Of a stretch of 64,000 nt of DNA, positions 12,401 through 22,930 are shown piece by piece; position 1 is the first letter of the stretch, and every line of letters begins with the position of its first letter. The notes below the pieces were generated by a model. It saw nothing but the letters and a program-made list of their open reading frames with translations. It ran no database searches and was not told the DNA's origin. A program made the position numbers and the translations under genes. Origin of the DNA: Opisthocomus hoazin (lineage: Eukaryota > Chordata > Aves > Opisthocomiformes > Opisthocomidae); the NCBI RefSeq assembly GCF_030867145.1, contig NC_134414.1, positions 80,280,504 through 80,344,503 on the forward strand, read 5' to 3'.

Positions 12401-15400
12401 ATTTTTCAGCACTAGAAATACCAAAACCTCTTAAGACTGGATGCAGCATGTAAGAAATATTTTCGAGTTTCCAGTAGGACAGAAATATCTGCTCCTTCAA
12501 GTGCAACTACCACTTTGAAAAAGGACAAAAGATCATTATTTCTTCTAACAAAGCACAATGTGTAAACAGAATAAATACTACTGCTAAGAAAAATGTAACA
12601 TTTACATCCCAGGGTACAAGATGCAGTTAGAATAAGGAGCACTAGCAAAAAGTTACAACAGTGACTAACATTCAGTTTCTCATTCATACATAAAATGAAT
12701 AGCTGGTTCTCTAATCAGGATAACAATTCTTCTGTTCCAAGCTATTCAGTACAGCGAAGCTTAAGTAGAGTAACACAACACACTACCAGTGCTGCTTACG
12801 TTGACTACTATTATTTCACCACACTTTAAACTAATAATGATTTTCTAGGAACACCTATAGTTGCACTCTTCCAGACCTTAATACGAACTTCTGGCTGCCC
12901 TTCCTTTATTGGCACCATAGAAGGAGCTTTACTGCAAACACACTAGTGCTGACATCGGTCATAGTACCCCGTTATCATCATAAAAGTACATCAGTTTGAT
13001 ACTAGGTTATTTACAGTCTGCCTTTAAGTCACGGGCTTGAGCTGGAAGCCAAGTCTGCCATCCTCCCCACTTAGTGATGGGACATGGCACTATTAACACC
13101 AGCTCTGCACAACGCAGAGTTAGGGAGCGTATGTGCTAGACCACACTCAGTCCTGCACAGCGTAATCTGGCGTGCAGTGCAATGCTAACACAGCTTATAC
13201 AACTCAGACTAAGTAGTTAACACTGCTTCTAGTATTAAGGTATACTAGGTAGCAATTCAGATGCAGACAACATGCAAGTCTAGACACTTGAAATATCAAG
13301 ACCAACATCAAAGTTTAATAACTATTTAAGTGAAAAGCTGGCAGGACTCAAACACTGTCATTCCTCTTACTTTTCTCATGTTTTATGAGCATCGTTTCTC
13401 TCCTTGCTAGTAGAAGATGGTCCCCCAAAAAACTTACAGGACACCTGCAGAACATGGAGATAGTCCACCACTGGTCTAACAGATGCAGGCCTAGGCCTAA
13501 GCCCACCTACACTTTAACTCAAGTCCTCAGAAGAACTCATTTGTTCCAAAAAGCAACTGTTAAGTGTTCTAATGCTCAAACTTTTGTCAATGTTAAAAGG
13601 TTTCATATTCTAGTCTCCATTTAAAATGGATTCTAGTAATACCACTCTATTTGCACCAGCTAACTGGTAACACAAATTGGTCAAGACTGTTAGCAATGAA
13701 AAAAGCTACGCCGCAATATACTAAAGTAGCAAAAAATTTACAAATTTCAGAAATATAGGACAATGAGCTTAAATTATTGTCACAGGATAACAAGCAGGAA
13801 CAGTATGCTTATCAAGCAAAGGATATACAGCAACCAATCCAAGCAGTACATTTATATCAAAGGTTGACCCTGCAGAGAATCGGAAAATAACTTTGAAGTA
13901 CTTCAGATCGTATCACATTCTCTCTGCCTGCCCCCCCACTCCCCCAAACGCCTATAGGGAATTCTGTGAATTGTTTCCCCAGATGCCTTGCACACCAGCT
14001 GGTTAGGATTAAACATCTTGCCTGCGGCATCTTTTAGGCCTTGAGGCCTGGCATTTTTGACAACGTGATGAACAGTCTACAATTGTGTATACCCCATATG
14101 TTTAAGATAATCCAGAGTGCCAGAAACACTGTTAAATCCATGTACAGTAGTGATAAGAGGTAGAAGAAAGCTACGACAGCTATTCTTCATGATTGCAAGC
14201 TACAGCTCTAGATTTTCCATTCTTTACAAGAATATACTTGTAATATATTCAAGACTTAGATGTTGAGATTTTCTGTGCCTCTGATTTTATGTCATTTCAA
14301 TACCTTTAGAATATACAAGTCATAAGCCTACTTGCAGAATATTAAGTGCAAGCAAGCACTTCACGTCACATAACAAAGATGACCAGAACTTTGCAATTAC
14401 AGTGTTTGTACAATGGATGCATTCATGACCTCACTGAGAATGACACCATGCAAGTGAAGTACCTCCCCTAAAGGAAAAAAAACCACCAAATCCTAAACAA
14501 ATACTGTTTCATTTTCACTTGCACTGTTACACACTTTGAGATGAATTTTCACTGTAGAGTTCTGTCTAGATTTCAAAATGTGCATGTGGATTAAGCCAAC
14601 AATTTACACTGAATCAGTGTTTTTCCAAAACCTGGCTTTAAGAGCCCTGTCCAGATGAACAAACTCCAGATCAACAAACTCCTGTTTGAAGCACCTCAGT
14701 GTTTTGTTCATCTATAACATAAAGACCATATAGATTCTTTCATTACCTGAGAAAGTACTCTGGACTTGCTGATCAGCGGAAGACTTCAACTATCGTGACA
14801 GACATCAAATTCTCCTCTAACAAGACATTAGTGTTTCAGCAAAAACAGATAGCAACTTCTGAATTTTGGACACAAATACAACCCTCAAACTTCAACTACA
14901 AGCTAACCTCTGAAAAAGAGAAAAGATCTCCTTGGATACAACAGCTGTCAGCTACGGTATTTTTCATACTGTTTCACAGTCGCCATCAGAACACCAGCTT
15001 GCTTTGCTCATATGCCACTGTTTAAGGTGTTAAAGATTACATACCCATTAGTTTCACGACTAGTCTTCCAAGAATGCTTCTGATTCTGCAAAACATGTTT
15101 TTCTAACAAGTACAAAAACCTGCAGCATGAAAGTGTGGTTTCCCACACATTCATAACCACTACCTAGTAGTAAGAGAAAACTGTCATCCTCAGGTTATCG
15201 GCTTTATTATTTGGTGTCCTTCAAAAAACTTGCAGGAACATTTTAAGAAACAGCAAAAGGCATACAGCAACCTACCCATAATCAAATGTAGTGATTCAGC
15301 TCAGTGAAACTGAAAATGTATCCTGCCAAAATTAGTTTACTGCTCATGCAGCACATTATGAGAATTCTTGTATACAGTAAGAAAAAGTTTAATAAGAAGA

Positions 15401-15813
15401 TGCCTAAGTTGACTTATACAGCCCTAAAGAAATAATTCTTCAGCTCTTTACAGTTGGATGTAAAAGCCCTTTACTAATATCACCCTCAGGCACACAGAGT
15501 TAAGCACACTAACTTTTACCATTTCCTAGGACTGCTTAGAATTTAAATCGGTATTACTGAAGCTACAGTACAAGCTTTCATTTTCAAAAAGCTGTGACAT
15601 TTTCTTCCATTTATAAAAACGAGATGAGGACCTCAAACTTACTTCAAGTCAAGTGAGGTAGGTAAAACCATTGTGGCTCAGTTTGTGAACCTGATTAAAC
15701 GCACAAAACCACATGCATTACTTTTGACACTGCAGCAGACAGTTTACAGATGTACGAGAGGGAAAAGGGGTATATTTTGCTTTCTATAAGAAAATACACT
15801 GTCATGGCAGAAC

Positions 15814-18026
15814 AGAATCACAGAATGGTAGGGGTTGGAAGGGATCTCTGTGGGTCATCTAGTCCAACCCCTCTGCCGAAGCAGGGTCACCTATAGTAGG
15901 CTGTTGAGGACCTTGTCCAGGCAGGTCTTGAATATCTCCAGAGAAGGAGACTCCACAACCTCCCTGGGCAGCCTGTTCCAGGGCTCCGTCACCCTTAGAG
16001 GGAAGAAATTCTTCCTCATGTTCAGACGGAACTTCCTGTGCCTCAGTTTGTGCCCATTGCCCCTTGTCCTGTCACTGGGCACCACCGAAAAGACCTTGGC
16101 CCCATCCTCCTGACACCCACCCTTCAGATATTTGTAAGTATATATTAGGTCCCCTCGCAGCCTTCTCTTCTTCAGGCTGAACAAGCTCAGCTCCCTCAGC
16201 CTCTCCTTGTAGCAGAGATGCTCCAGTCCCCTCACCATCCTCGTAGCCCTCCGCTGGACTCTCTCCAGTAGCTCTTCATCTTTCTTGAAGTGGGGAGCCC
16301 AGAACTGGACAGAGTACTCCAGATGAGGCCTCACTAGGGCAGTGTAGAGGGGAAGGAGAACCTCCCTTGACCTGCTGGCCACACTCCTCCTAATGCACCC
16401 CAGGATGGCCATTGGCCTTCTTGGCAGCCAGGGCATGCTGCTGGCTCATGGTTAACCTGTCGTCCACCAGGACACCCAGGTCCCTCTCCGCAGAGCTGCT
16501 CTCCAGCAGGTCCACCCCAAGCCTGTACTGGTGCATGGGGTTGTTCCTCCCCAGGTGCAGGACCCTGCATTTGGCTTTGTTGAACCTCATCAGGTTCCTC
16601 TCTGCCCAACTCTCCAGCCTATCCAGGTCACGCTGAATGGCAGCACAGCCTGCCGGTGTATCCACCACACCTCCCAGTTTGGTGTCGTCAGCAAATTTGC
16701 TGAGGGTACATTCTAACTCTTCATCCAGGTCACTGATGAAGTTGAACAAGACTGGGCCCAGTACTGACCCTTGGGGAACACCACTAGTTACCAGCCTGCA
16801 ACTAGACTCAGCGCCACTGACGACAACCCTCTGAGTTCTGCCATTCAGCCAGTTCTCAATCCACCTCACTGACCACTCATCTAGCCCACACTTCCTGAGC
16901 TTCCCTAGGAGGATATTATGGGAGACAGTGTCGAAAGCCTTGCTGAAGTCAAGGTAGACAACATCCACGGCTCTCCCTTCGTCTACCCAGCCAGTCATGT
17001 CATCGTAGAAAGCTATCAGATTGGTTAGGCATGATTTCCCCTTGGTGAATCCATGCTGACTACTCCTGATAACTTTCTTTTCCTCCACTTGCTTGATGAT
17101 GGCCTCCAGGATAAGCTGCTCCATCACCTTTCCCGGGATGGAGGTGAGGCTGACCGGCCTGTAGTTCCCTGGGTCCTCCTTCTTGCCCTTTTTGAAGATC
17201 GGCGTGACATTGGCCTTTCTCCAGTCCTCGGGCACCTCTCCTGTCCTCCAGGACCTTTCAAAGATGATGGAGAGTGGCTCAGCAATGACATCCGCCAGCT
17301 CTCTCAGCACTCGTGGGTGCATTCCATCAGGGCCCATGGATTTGTGGACGTCCAGATCGCTTAAGCGATCCCTCACACAGTCCTCCTCGACCAAGGGAAA
17401 GTCGTCCTCTCTGTAGGCTTCCTCTCTTACCTCCCGGGCCTGGGATTCCTGAGGGCCAGTCTTAGCACTGAAGACTGAAGCAAAGAAGGCATTCAGTAGC
17501 TCTGCCTTCTCTGCATCCTCCGTCACCAGGACACCCGCCTCATTCAGCAGCGGCCCCACGTAGTCCCTAGCCTTCCTTTTGCTGCTGATGTAGTTGAAGA
17601 AGCCCTTCTTGTTGTTTCTGGCATCCCTTGCCAGCTTCAATTCCAGGTGGGCCTTGGCCTTCCTTGGCGCATCCCTGCATGCTCTGACCACATTCCTGTA
17701 TTCTTCCCAAGTGGCCTGTCCCTCTTTCCACATTCCATGGACCTTTCTCTTCCACCTGATCTCCGCTAGAAGCTCCTTGTTTAACCATGCAGGTCTCCTG
17801 CCTCCTTTGCTCGATTTCTTTCTCAGGGGGATGCACCGCTCCTGAGCATGGAGGAAGTGACATTTAAACAGCGACCAGCACTCTTGGACCCCCCTGCCTT
17901 CAAGAGCCCTGGCCCACGGGATTCCTCCCAGTAGATCCTTGAAGAGGCCAAAGTTAGCCCTCCTGCTAACTTTAGACTGGAAGCTTGATGTCCTGAAACT
18001 AAGAAGTGGGGACTCCAAGTTGTCAA
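15814..18026 (-). mobile_element. CR1 LINE, 2.2-kb 5'-truncated copy
   Basis: This is the longest transposable element in the window. Its 3' terminus is at the left (AGAATCACAGAATGGTAGG) and its body runs right on the minus strand through the 3' UTR and most of ORF2. Homology stops near 18026, inside ORF2 and upstream of the reverse transcriptase domain, so the endonuclease and ORF1 are missing. Such truncation is the normal result of incomplete target-primed reverse transcription. It shares its 3' end closely with the small copy at 36966-37076, which suggests the same subfamily. Compared with the other copies it has few stops or frameshifts, so it is probably one of the younger insertions here. 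Confidence 0.95.
15891..18018 (-). pseudogene. CR1 ORF2 reverse transcriptase, frameshifted and 5'-truncated
   Basis: In a live element this region would encode the reverse transcriptase that copies CR1 RNA at a nicked chromosomal target. The first open frame (18018 to 16390, 542 codons, entered without a true start) shows the RT domains in order: NYRPVSLTS at residues 285-293, YLDFSKAFD at 355-363, [10 protein letters not shown] at 413-422, and the catalytic FADDTKLGG at 442-450. The C-terminal part continues in another frame (16436 to 15891), with HLEYSVQFW, the [19 protein letters not shown] segment and NRLPREVV. The two frames overlap near 16407-16410, where GGCC appears to hold one base more than the usual CR1 sequence. 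The gene is dead because of this shift and because the endonuclease half is missing. Confidence 0.9.
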
Positions 18027-19349
18027 GCTAGATTTGAAAATTAATATTTATGAAATCAAGGGAACACTTCAGATTAAATGTTCTAGTGCAAAACAGCAGT
18101 CACATCATTACTCCTGTGGCTTGAAAGGTAAATATATATACACTCAATACACACCATTAAGAGACAAGTAGTAACCGAAACTCTTAAAACATCTCCAGCA
18201 TTAACCTTTCTACCCTTACCAACCTGAGAAGGCTTCCCTAGGACACTGGGAAGTGTGCAGAGTGATGGGAGTCATCACCACTTACAACTTAACAGTATTA
18301 TTAAATTATATGAATTTATGGTCCTACAGGAGAAACAGCGTGCCTTTGAACAACTCCTTTGATATAAGGTAGATCATACATGCAATGTTTACTTTTGTCA
18401 GTCACCACATCATTTTCTACCCAGTTTTGTTTTTACAGTTTACGAAAAAGGGCTAGAAATTAGATTGAACTGAACTGCAAGTTTAAAAACAAGATCTCAG
18501 GTTGGGGGCAGGGGTGTCATTCTTGCATGGAGGGCATTGTCTATTATAAACCAAGACCTTCCTAGAAAGGAAGCATTGAGCACGCCATGCAGTACTAAAA
18601 CAATTACTTTGTTAACATGCAGATCCAGTGGAGCCAAATTTGAGTGTTGTGCTAACAATAGTGCCTGGTATCATTAGACAAAGAATATTTACAGTCAAGG
18701 CAGTGTGTTATAAAAGTAACACTGCAAACAAACACAGGGACTTACATTCATCCACAATTAGATTGCATGTAACAACGGAAGGGCCTGTTACTGAAAGCAC
18801 GGCATCTGAAGCATGCAGACCTGGTTTGGTTACCTCTGGCAAAAGTTAAACAAGAGGTATCCAGCAACTGTGATCTACTTAGTAAACTAAATAGCCTCTG
18901 TAAACTACCACATCTGATACAATACTAGATTTTTCTTTTAATGTAAAGGGTGAGATGTTTTTCACGACTGACATCTGGTGACCTATCTATCCAAGTTTTG
19001 GCTTTTACAATTATTTGTCTTTCATTCTTCAACTCTAAAAAAGGTTCTTCCCCCACATTGGGCACTACTCAGTGGACACAAGGACATTGCTGAAAATTAC
19101 TTTTTTATTATATGGCTATTTCTAGCTTTTCCACCCCTTCTGTATTCTTGCATTTCTAACAGGCATGAACAAACCAGATGCTAGCTGTAACCTTGCTGCA
19201 TAGGAAAGGCAATACTTCAGAAAACAGGAATCACTTGTTCTGACTTTTCATTACCTATGCTGCACCCACTGAAACAAACATAACACACAAATTAGTTGCA
19301 ACACAGATCAGTATTGTATGATGTTTGAAATTATAGCTCAAAACCAGGG
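18027..19349. other. Intronic DNA without recognised features
   Basis: AT-rich unique sequence between two CR1 copies in opposite orientations. Open frames are short and have no recognisable similarity. I see nothing of note in it. Confidence 0.6.
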
Positions 19350-19878
19350 TAGACCTGGAGTACTGCATCCAGCTCTGGAGCCCCCAACATAAGAAGGACA
19401 TGGATGTGTTGGAGCGGGTCCAGAGAAGGGCCGCGAAGATGATCAGAGGGCTGGAGCACCTCTCCTACGAGGACAGGCTGAGGGAGTTGGGGCTGTTCAG
19501 CCTGGAGAAGAGAAGGTGCCGGGGTGACCTTAGAGCAGCCTTCCAGTACCTGAAGGGGGCCTACAGGAAGGATGGAGAGGGGCTTTTCACAAGGGTGTGT
19601 AGTGATAGGACAAGGGGGAATGGCTGTAAACTAAAAGAGGGCAGACTTAGATTAGATATTAGGAAGAAATTCTTCACCATGAGGGTGGTGAGACACTGGA
19701 ACAGGTTGCCCAGAGAAGCTGTGGCTGCCCGCTCCCTGGAACTGTTCAAGCCCAGGTTGGATGGAGCTCTGAGCAACCTGGTCTAGCGGAAGGTGTCCCT
19801 GCCCATGGCAGTGGGGTTGGAACTAGATGATCTTTAAGGTTCCTTCCAACCATTACCATTCTATGATTATATGATTCT
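19350..19878 (+). mobile_element. CR1 LINE, 3' fragment with ORF2 tail
   Basis: It runs from the GACCTGGAGTACTGCATCCAG segment through the C-terminal ORF2 region (open 19400-19786: [17 protein letters not shown], then [16 protein letters not shown]) into the 3' UTR. It ends in the family's terminal repeats (CTATGATTATATGATTCTA). It is 5'-truncated. Its orientation is opposite to the 2.2-kb copy about 1.3 kb to the left, so the pair could form an inverted duplex in the PPP2R3B pre-mRNA, with this copy antisense. Confidence 0.94.
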
Positions 19879-20258
19879 AAATCTAATCAGCTGTACTGGA
19901 TATGGAATTTAAGACGCCTTCCTCTCTGCAGTTTTAAAGAACAAAGGCAATATTGCTCTTGACAGAAAAAATATTAGAAGTAGAAGACAACTCATTTCTC
20001 ATTCTGTGTCAGACATGTAGAGCTTATGAAAAGCAACAGAGCTGCCAGGAGCCAAGACAGTTTTTTCAAAGATTATGCCACCTAGCCATTAGCACCTAGC
20101 CACACAAACATTGACATTTGATGTTCGGTGCTGTTGCTGCATCACTACACTCCCAACACCTCCTGTGGGGAAACTAATTACTTGCACAGTATGCCAATAC
20201 CACAGGCACAAAATTCACTTCTATTTAAACAAATAGGCCCCACAAGAAACAAACTTAC

Positions 20259-20606
20259 TATTCTGGTTCCTGAGGATCGAGGTGCTGCTCGAACATTAGA
20301 AACATTCCTTGTGCTAGCTGGAGTTGCCAATGGAAGAGTAGTAGAAAGTTGAGGAGGACTGAAAGACATCAAAGGCAATCTGGTATCTCCTAATATGCAT
20401 TGCTTGGAATTGGAATTGTTATTAGCGAACCTCTCATTTTTACCATTTCCTGCATCTCCATTACCAATAACTGTTTTCTGCTCATTCTTAATTCTTCTCA
20501 AGCAGTCCTTTAGGGCCAGCTGAGTCGCAGGCTGACTCAACCAGCACAAAAAGAGTTCATCCACCTTCATTTTCAGTACAGGTTGCAGAATTTTCCCAGG
20601 GGACAT
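20259..20606 (-). CDS. PPP2R3B: PP2A regulatory subunit B'' beta (PR70/PR48), first coding exon
   Basis: It encodes residues 1-116 of a B''-type regulatory subunit. The family places the PP2A catalytic/scaffold dimer on its substrates; PR48/PR70 is known to bind CDC6 and to act in control of DNA replication, and it binds calcium through EF hands that would lie in later exons. Recognition rests on the N-terminus (SPGKILQPVLKMKVDELFL, a WLS motif, then LKDCLRRIK) and on the end of the exon (STRNVSNVRAAPRSSGTRI). These match the start and the RNAPHVRGTRRSAGTRV stretch of human PPP2R3B as I recall it. The Ser/Asn/Pro-rich middle is poorly conserved, as expected. The ATG at 20606 has A at -3. The exon ends in phase 0 at AGAATA/GTAAGT. 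The remaining exons are outside the window or unseen. Confidence 0.85.
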
Positions 20607-20709
20607 TTTCTACCAGTTTTCCTTTTTGTTGGATCAAATTCAAAATAAAGGTTTGACAATCATCTGCTAATTCCACTTGACTTTCAGTGTTTCACAGGCT
20701 CCAGGGTTC
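20607..20709 (-). other. PPP2R3B: 5' UTR part of PPP2R3B exon 2
   Basis: A good acceptor (pyrimidine-rich TATTTTTCTTAACAG) sits just upstream of 20709. It leaves 103 bases of leader before the ATG. The leader has one upstream ATG (20663). That the start codon lies in the second exon, behind a non-coding CpG-island exon, is inferred from this acceptor and the donor at 22248. Confidence 0.65.
20640..20663 (-). CDS. Upstream ORF (7 codons) in PPP2R3B leader
   Basis: ATG at 20663 and TGA at 20640 enclose seven codons (MIVKPLF), ending 33 bases before the main ATG. The context GCAGATGA has a G at -4 and C at -3, so initiation would be weak to moderate. If the leader is spliced as proposed, it could mildly dampen translation of PPP2R3B. 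There is no evidence that the peptide itself matters. Confidence 0.35.
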   Translation of the reverse strand: MIVKPLF

Positions 20710-22247
20710 CTGTTAAGAAAAATACTATTATTTAACCTTGCAGTTTCAAAAAAGTGTTGATATTTATTCCCTAAGACACCAACAGGTGTTGTGAGATACA
20801 TGCTGATGTGTGACTGCAATGGCATATAGTCATTTTGTAACTATAAGCCATTAACCAGTCAGAGTCAAATTCACAGGGTAATTTCTTTTAAAAGCGTACT
20901 GTGGAAGTTATGGAGACTGGAGGAAAAGAAACTGCACTCAGACTTTCTCAAAGAGCTATCTAACAAATGTTCTCCAAGAACGTGTATTAAAATACACATT
21001 TATTATGAGAAATAGCCTTGAAAAAATTTACAGCCGAACCTGCTAAGAAGTAAACGTCTAAGCAGTTTATGCAAAGCCTTGGTGATGGTACAATTAAGAC
21101 TCAAGAAGTAAGTCTTTCACTCAAGAGATTTAGAGCCAAGACTGAAGGCTCATTTTTCATTCTTTAGTCTGTGCTTCCAATTTTAAATCTTGCATTGTAT
21201 ATTGCAGCACAAGATGCACTCCCATATGAGTGATACCCAGCTGAATTCCCAAAGGCCTTCATGCCTACTTGGTACTGTAGTCATTTGATATTTTAACAAC
21301 TGGTCTATTTGACGTTCACTTTTATGTTTGTTTTTTTTTCAAGCGAGTGTGAAACACGATGTGAATTAAGAATTGGGGCAGTATGACTGCAGGTTCAGTT
21401 GCTTACTTGAAACAAAGAAAACGTGTGTTATTTTAGAGAGCCACAGGACTACAGCCAAACACTGAGAACAGAGTCCAAGTTACTATTGTCACCTCCACAG
21501 CCAACTTACTGACGTGGCACAGTTTAACTAAACCCCGTGCCTCCTCCCAATTTGTCTTGTTTAAGCCCTTACAAATGTCTGATCCGTATGGAGAAGGCCG
21601 CAGAGACATGCCAACACCCTACTGAAGAAGCCTCAGAGGAGCGCTTTGACTTTGGAAGTGAACACCTCGCCACCGAACCTGCCATAAGAATTAACGCTCG
21701 GCCTTGGCCGCACGGCAGAACTACAAACCGCAGCGCGCTGCACCGGTTAAACGTTAAACCCCTTGAACCGCGGCGGTCAGTAACTCCGCAGCTCGGCCGC
21801 TCCGCGGACGCCGCGTCGCCTCACGCGTTTTCCCCTCGGACGCGGCCTCCCCCAGGCAGCGCCGGCCAGCCCTGCCGGGCAACTCCCCAGCCGCCCCCCT
21901 GGCCGCCCCGGCCGCCCGGACCGGAGAGGCCTCCCGGGGGGCCGTTTGAAAGCGGCGGGCACCGCGGGCGGCTCTGGGGAAAGGCCCGCCCGGAGCGGCT
22001 GGGGCGGGAGGAGGGCGGCACCACCCCGGGAGCGGGGGGGGGGGGACCGCTGCCGCCACCACACACCTGCTCTCCCTAGAGACGCTTGGAGGACGCGCGG
22101 GCGACACCCCCCCCCCCCGCCCGGCAGCTCAGAGGCGACGTGGCTCCGCGCTGCACCACCGACCCCAAGGGGGGGAACGCGCGCACTCCACGGGGGAGGG
22201 AGGGAAGGAGGGCGGGAGGGCAAAGCACAACGGCCACAACCACTCAC
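20710..22247 (-). other. PPP2R3B: Intron 1 of PPP2R3B (proposed)
   Basis: It is bounded by the donor GTGAGTG at 22247 and the acceptor ending at 20710. The left two thirds are AT-rich unique DNA with nothing recognised; the right part enters the CpG island. An alternative donor, CAG/GTGTGT after 22067, would give a longer first exon. Confidence 0.55.
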
Positions 22248-22300
22248 CTGCCCCGCGCCGCACCGCCCCTCCCCTCCCGCCGCTGCCTTCAAATCCGCAC
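22248..22300 (-). other. PPP2R3B: Non-coding exon 1 of PPP2R3B (5' end approximate)
   Basis: The exon end is set by a strong donor, GGGGCAG/GTGAGTG. The start near 22300 is an estimate from the ETS and TCTCGCGAGA sites, which usually lie a few tens of bases upstream of initiation. There is no TATA box, as is normal for CpG-island promoters. No ATG in frame with the main coding region is expected, because an acceptor and a leader follow. Confidence 0.45.
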
Positions 22301-22302
22301 CG

Positions 22303-22324
22303 CCTTCCGGCCCGCCCCGCCCGC
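22303..22324 (-). promoter_or_regulatory. ETS site plus GC boxes
   Basis: On the minus strand, CCGGAAGG (22310-22303) is a textbook ETS/GABPA site. It is directly preceded by overlapping GGGCGGG GC boxes (to about 22324) that would bind SP/KLF factors. The pair sits just upstream of the proposed start. Confidence 0.55.
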
Positions 22325-22329
22325 CGACA

Positions 22330-22339
22330 TCTCGCGAGA
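22330..22339. promoter_or_regulatory. TCTCGCGAGA palindrome (BANP/Kaiso-type element)
   Basis: A perfect copy of a 10-bp palindrome known from vertebrate CpG-island promoters and bound by BANP when unmethylated. It lies about 80 bases upstream of the exon 1 donor, the usual distance range for this element relative to the start site. Confidence 0.7.
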
Positions 22340-22382
22340 GCGCCCCCCGCCCCTCACCGCCCGGCCGGAGACGCGGTGGATG

Positions 22383-22396
22383 GTCGCCGTGGTAAC
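22383..22396. promoter_or_regulatory. RFX X-box
   Basis: GTCGCC-GT-GGTAAC fits the X-box consensus GTNRCC N(0-3) RGYAAC on both half-sites. RFX factors bind such sites; they are common in ciliary gene promoters but not limited to them. A 14-bp match inside a CpG island close to the start site is likely to be functional, though this is inference. Confidence 0.6.
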
Positions 22397-22431
22397 GGGA
22401 GGGGCGCGCGCGGCCGTCTCTGCGTGCGGCG

Positions 22432-22438
22432 TGACGTC
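22432..22438. promoter_or_regulatory. CRE-like core (TGACGTC)
   Basis: TGACGTC is seven of the eight bases of the palindromic cAMP response element (TGACGTCA) and is followed by a G run. It lies about 130 bases upstream of the proposed PPP2R3B start. Confidence 0.4.
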
Positions 22439-22930
22439 GGGGGGGGGGGTGGGTCGTTTCCCCTCGTCCCTTGCTTTCCCGGCAGCCCCCGCGGCAGCGG
22501 GTGGTTGGGCAGGAGCGCGGTGTGGGCGGGTCCCAGGGCCTCCCCGGCGCCGGCCCCCTGTACCGGGCTGACCGGGCCGGCGCGGCGAGGCCTGGTGCGA
22601 GCTCCTCGCCGGCGGGCTCCGTGAGGGGGCTGGCGGGAGCGCGCCTTGCCTTGTGCCGGCTGCCGACCGAGGGCACGAAATGCCGCTTCCGCACAAGCGG
22701 TGGCCGCGGTCGCCGTTACCGTGCGACAGGATTGCGGACGGGAGGAGGAGGGGGGAGGTGGCGGCAGTAGCGGGCGGAAAGAGAACTCCCAGCGGCGTGT
22801 GCCGGCCGGCGTGCGGCCCCTGGGTGCGCTGGGCGTCGTCCGGCGGAGACGGGGCGGTTGGCAGCCTCCGAGGGCTGCCTCGGCAGAGCCCCAGCCCGGT
22901 GTGGTTTCTTTCCCCGGTATTTGTGCATCG

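Larger units (their letters stand above)
5812..15813. other. Intronic DNA without recognised genes
   Basis: Ten kilobases of AT-rich sequence with only short open frames on both strands. It holds a poly-C run, an AT dinucleotide run and two short hairpins, listed separately. Three minus-strand pieces have partly exon-like ends: about 10300-10400 with a GTAAGT donor, about 9840-9960 after a good acceptor, and 12428-12512. None has protein similarity I can recognise, and the first two fail other criteria (see the rejected list). Confidence 0.6.
1..20258 (-). other. PPP2R3B: Long intron of PPP2R3B (runs off the left edge)
   Basis: This stretch lies downstream of the GTAAGT donor that ends the first coding exon, and I found no following PPP2R3B exon in it. 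In the human protein the next exon begins a conserved segment leading to a TFYFP-type motif and then the CGCPLYWKGP-type motif of the B'' family. I looked for these on the minus strand and saw neither, so the next exon is probably beyond position 1. The stretch is mostly AT-rich unique DNA with three CR1 insertions, several short inverted repeats and one coding-like segment, each listed separately. A 20 kb intron at this point would not be unusual, but small exons could have been missed. Confidence 0.6.
21680..22930. promoter_or_regulatory. CpG island, PPP2R3B promoter region
   Basis: GC content and CpG frequency rise sharply in about 1.25 kb and fall to background on both sides. This is the only large CpG island in the window, and it covers the proposed exon 1. 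It contains homopolymer G/C runs at 22034-22045, 22107-22118 and 22439-22449, which are likely trouble spots for sequencing. Long open frames exist on both strands, but they are explained by the scarcity of AT-rich stop codons. The island extends about 600 bp beyond the proposed start site on the side away from PPP2R3B, so divergent transcription to the right is possible. Confidence 0.9.

Noticed and set aside
21777..22694. 305-codon minus-strand open frame and other long frames in the CpG island
   Set aside because: Very high G+C removes stop codons in all frames; composition is Pro/Arg/Gly/Ala-rich with no domain, and overlapping frames are open on both strands.
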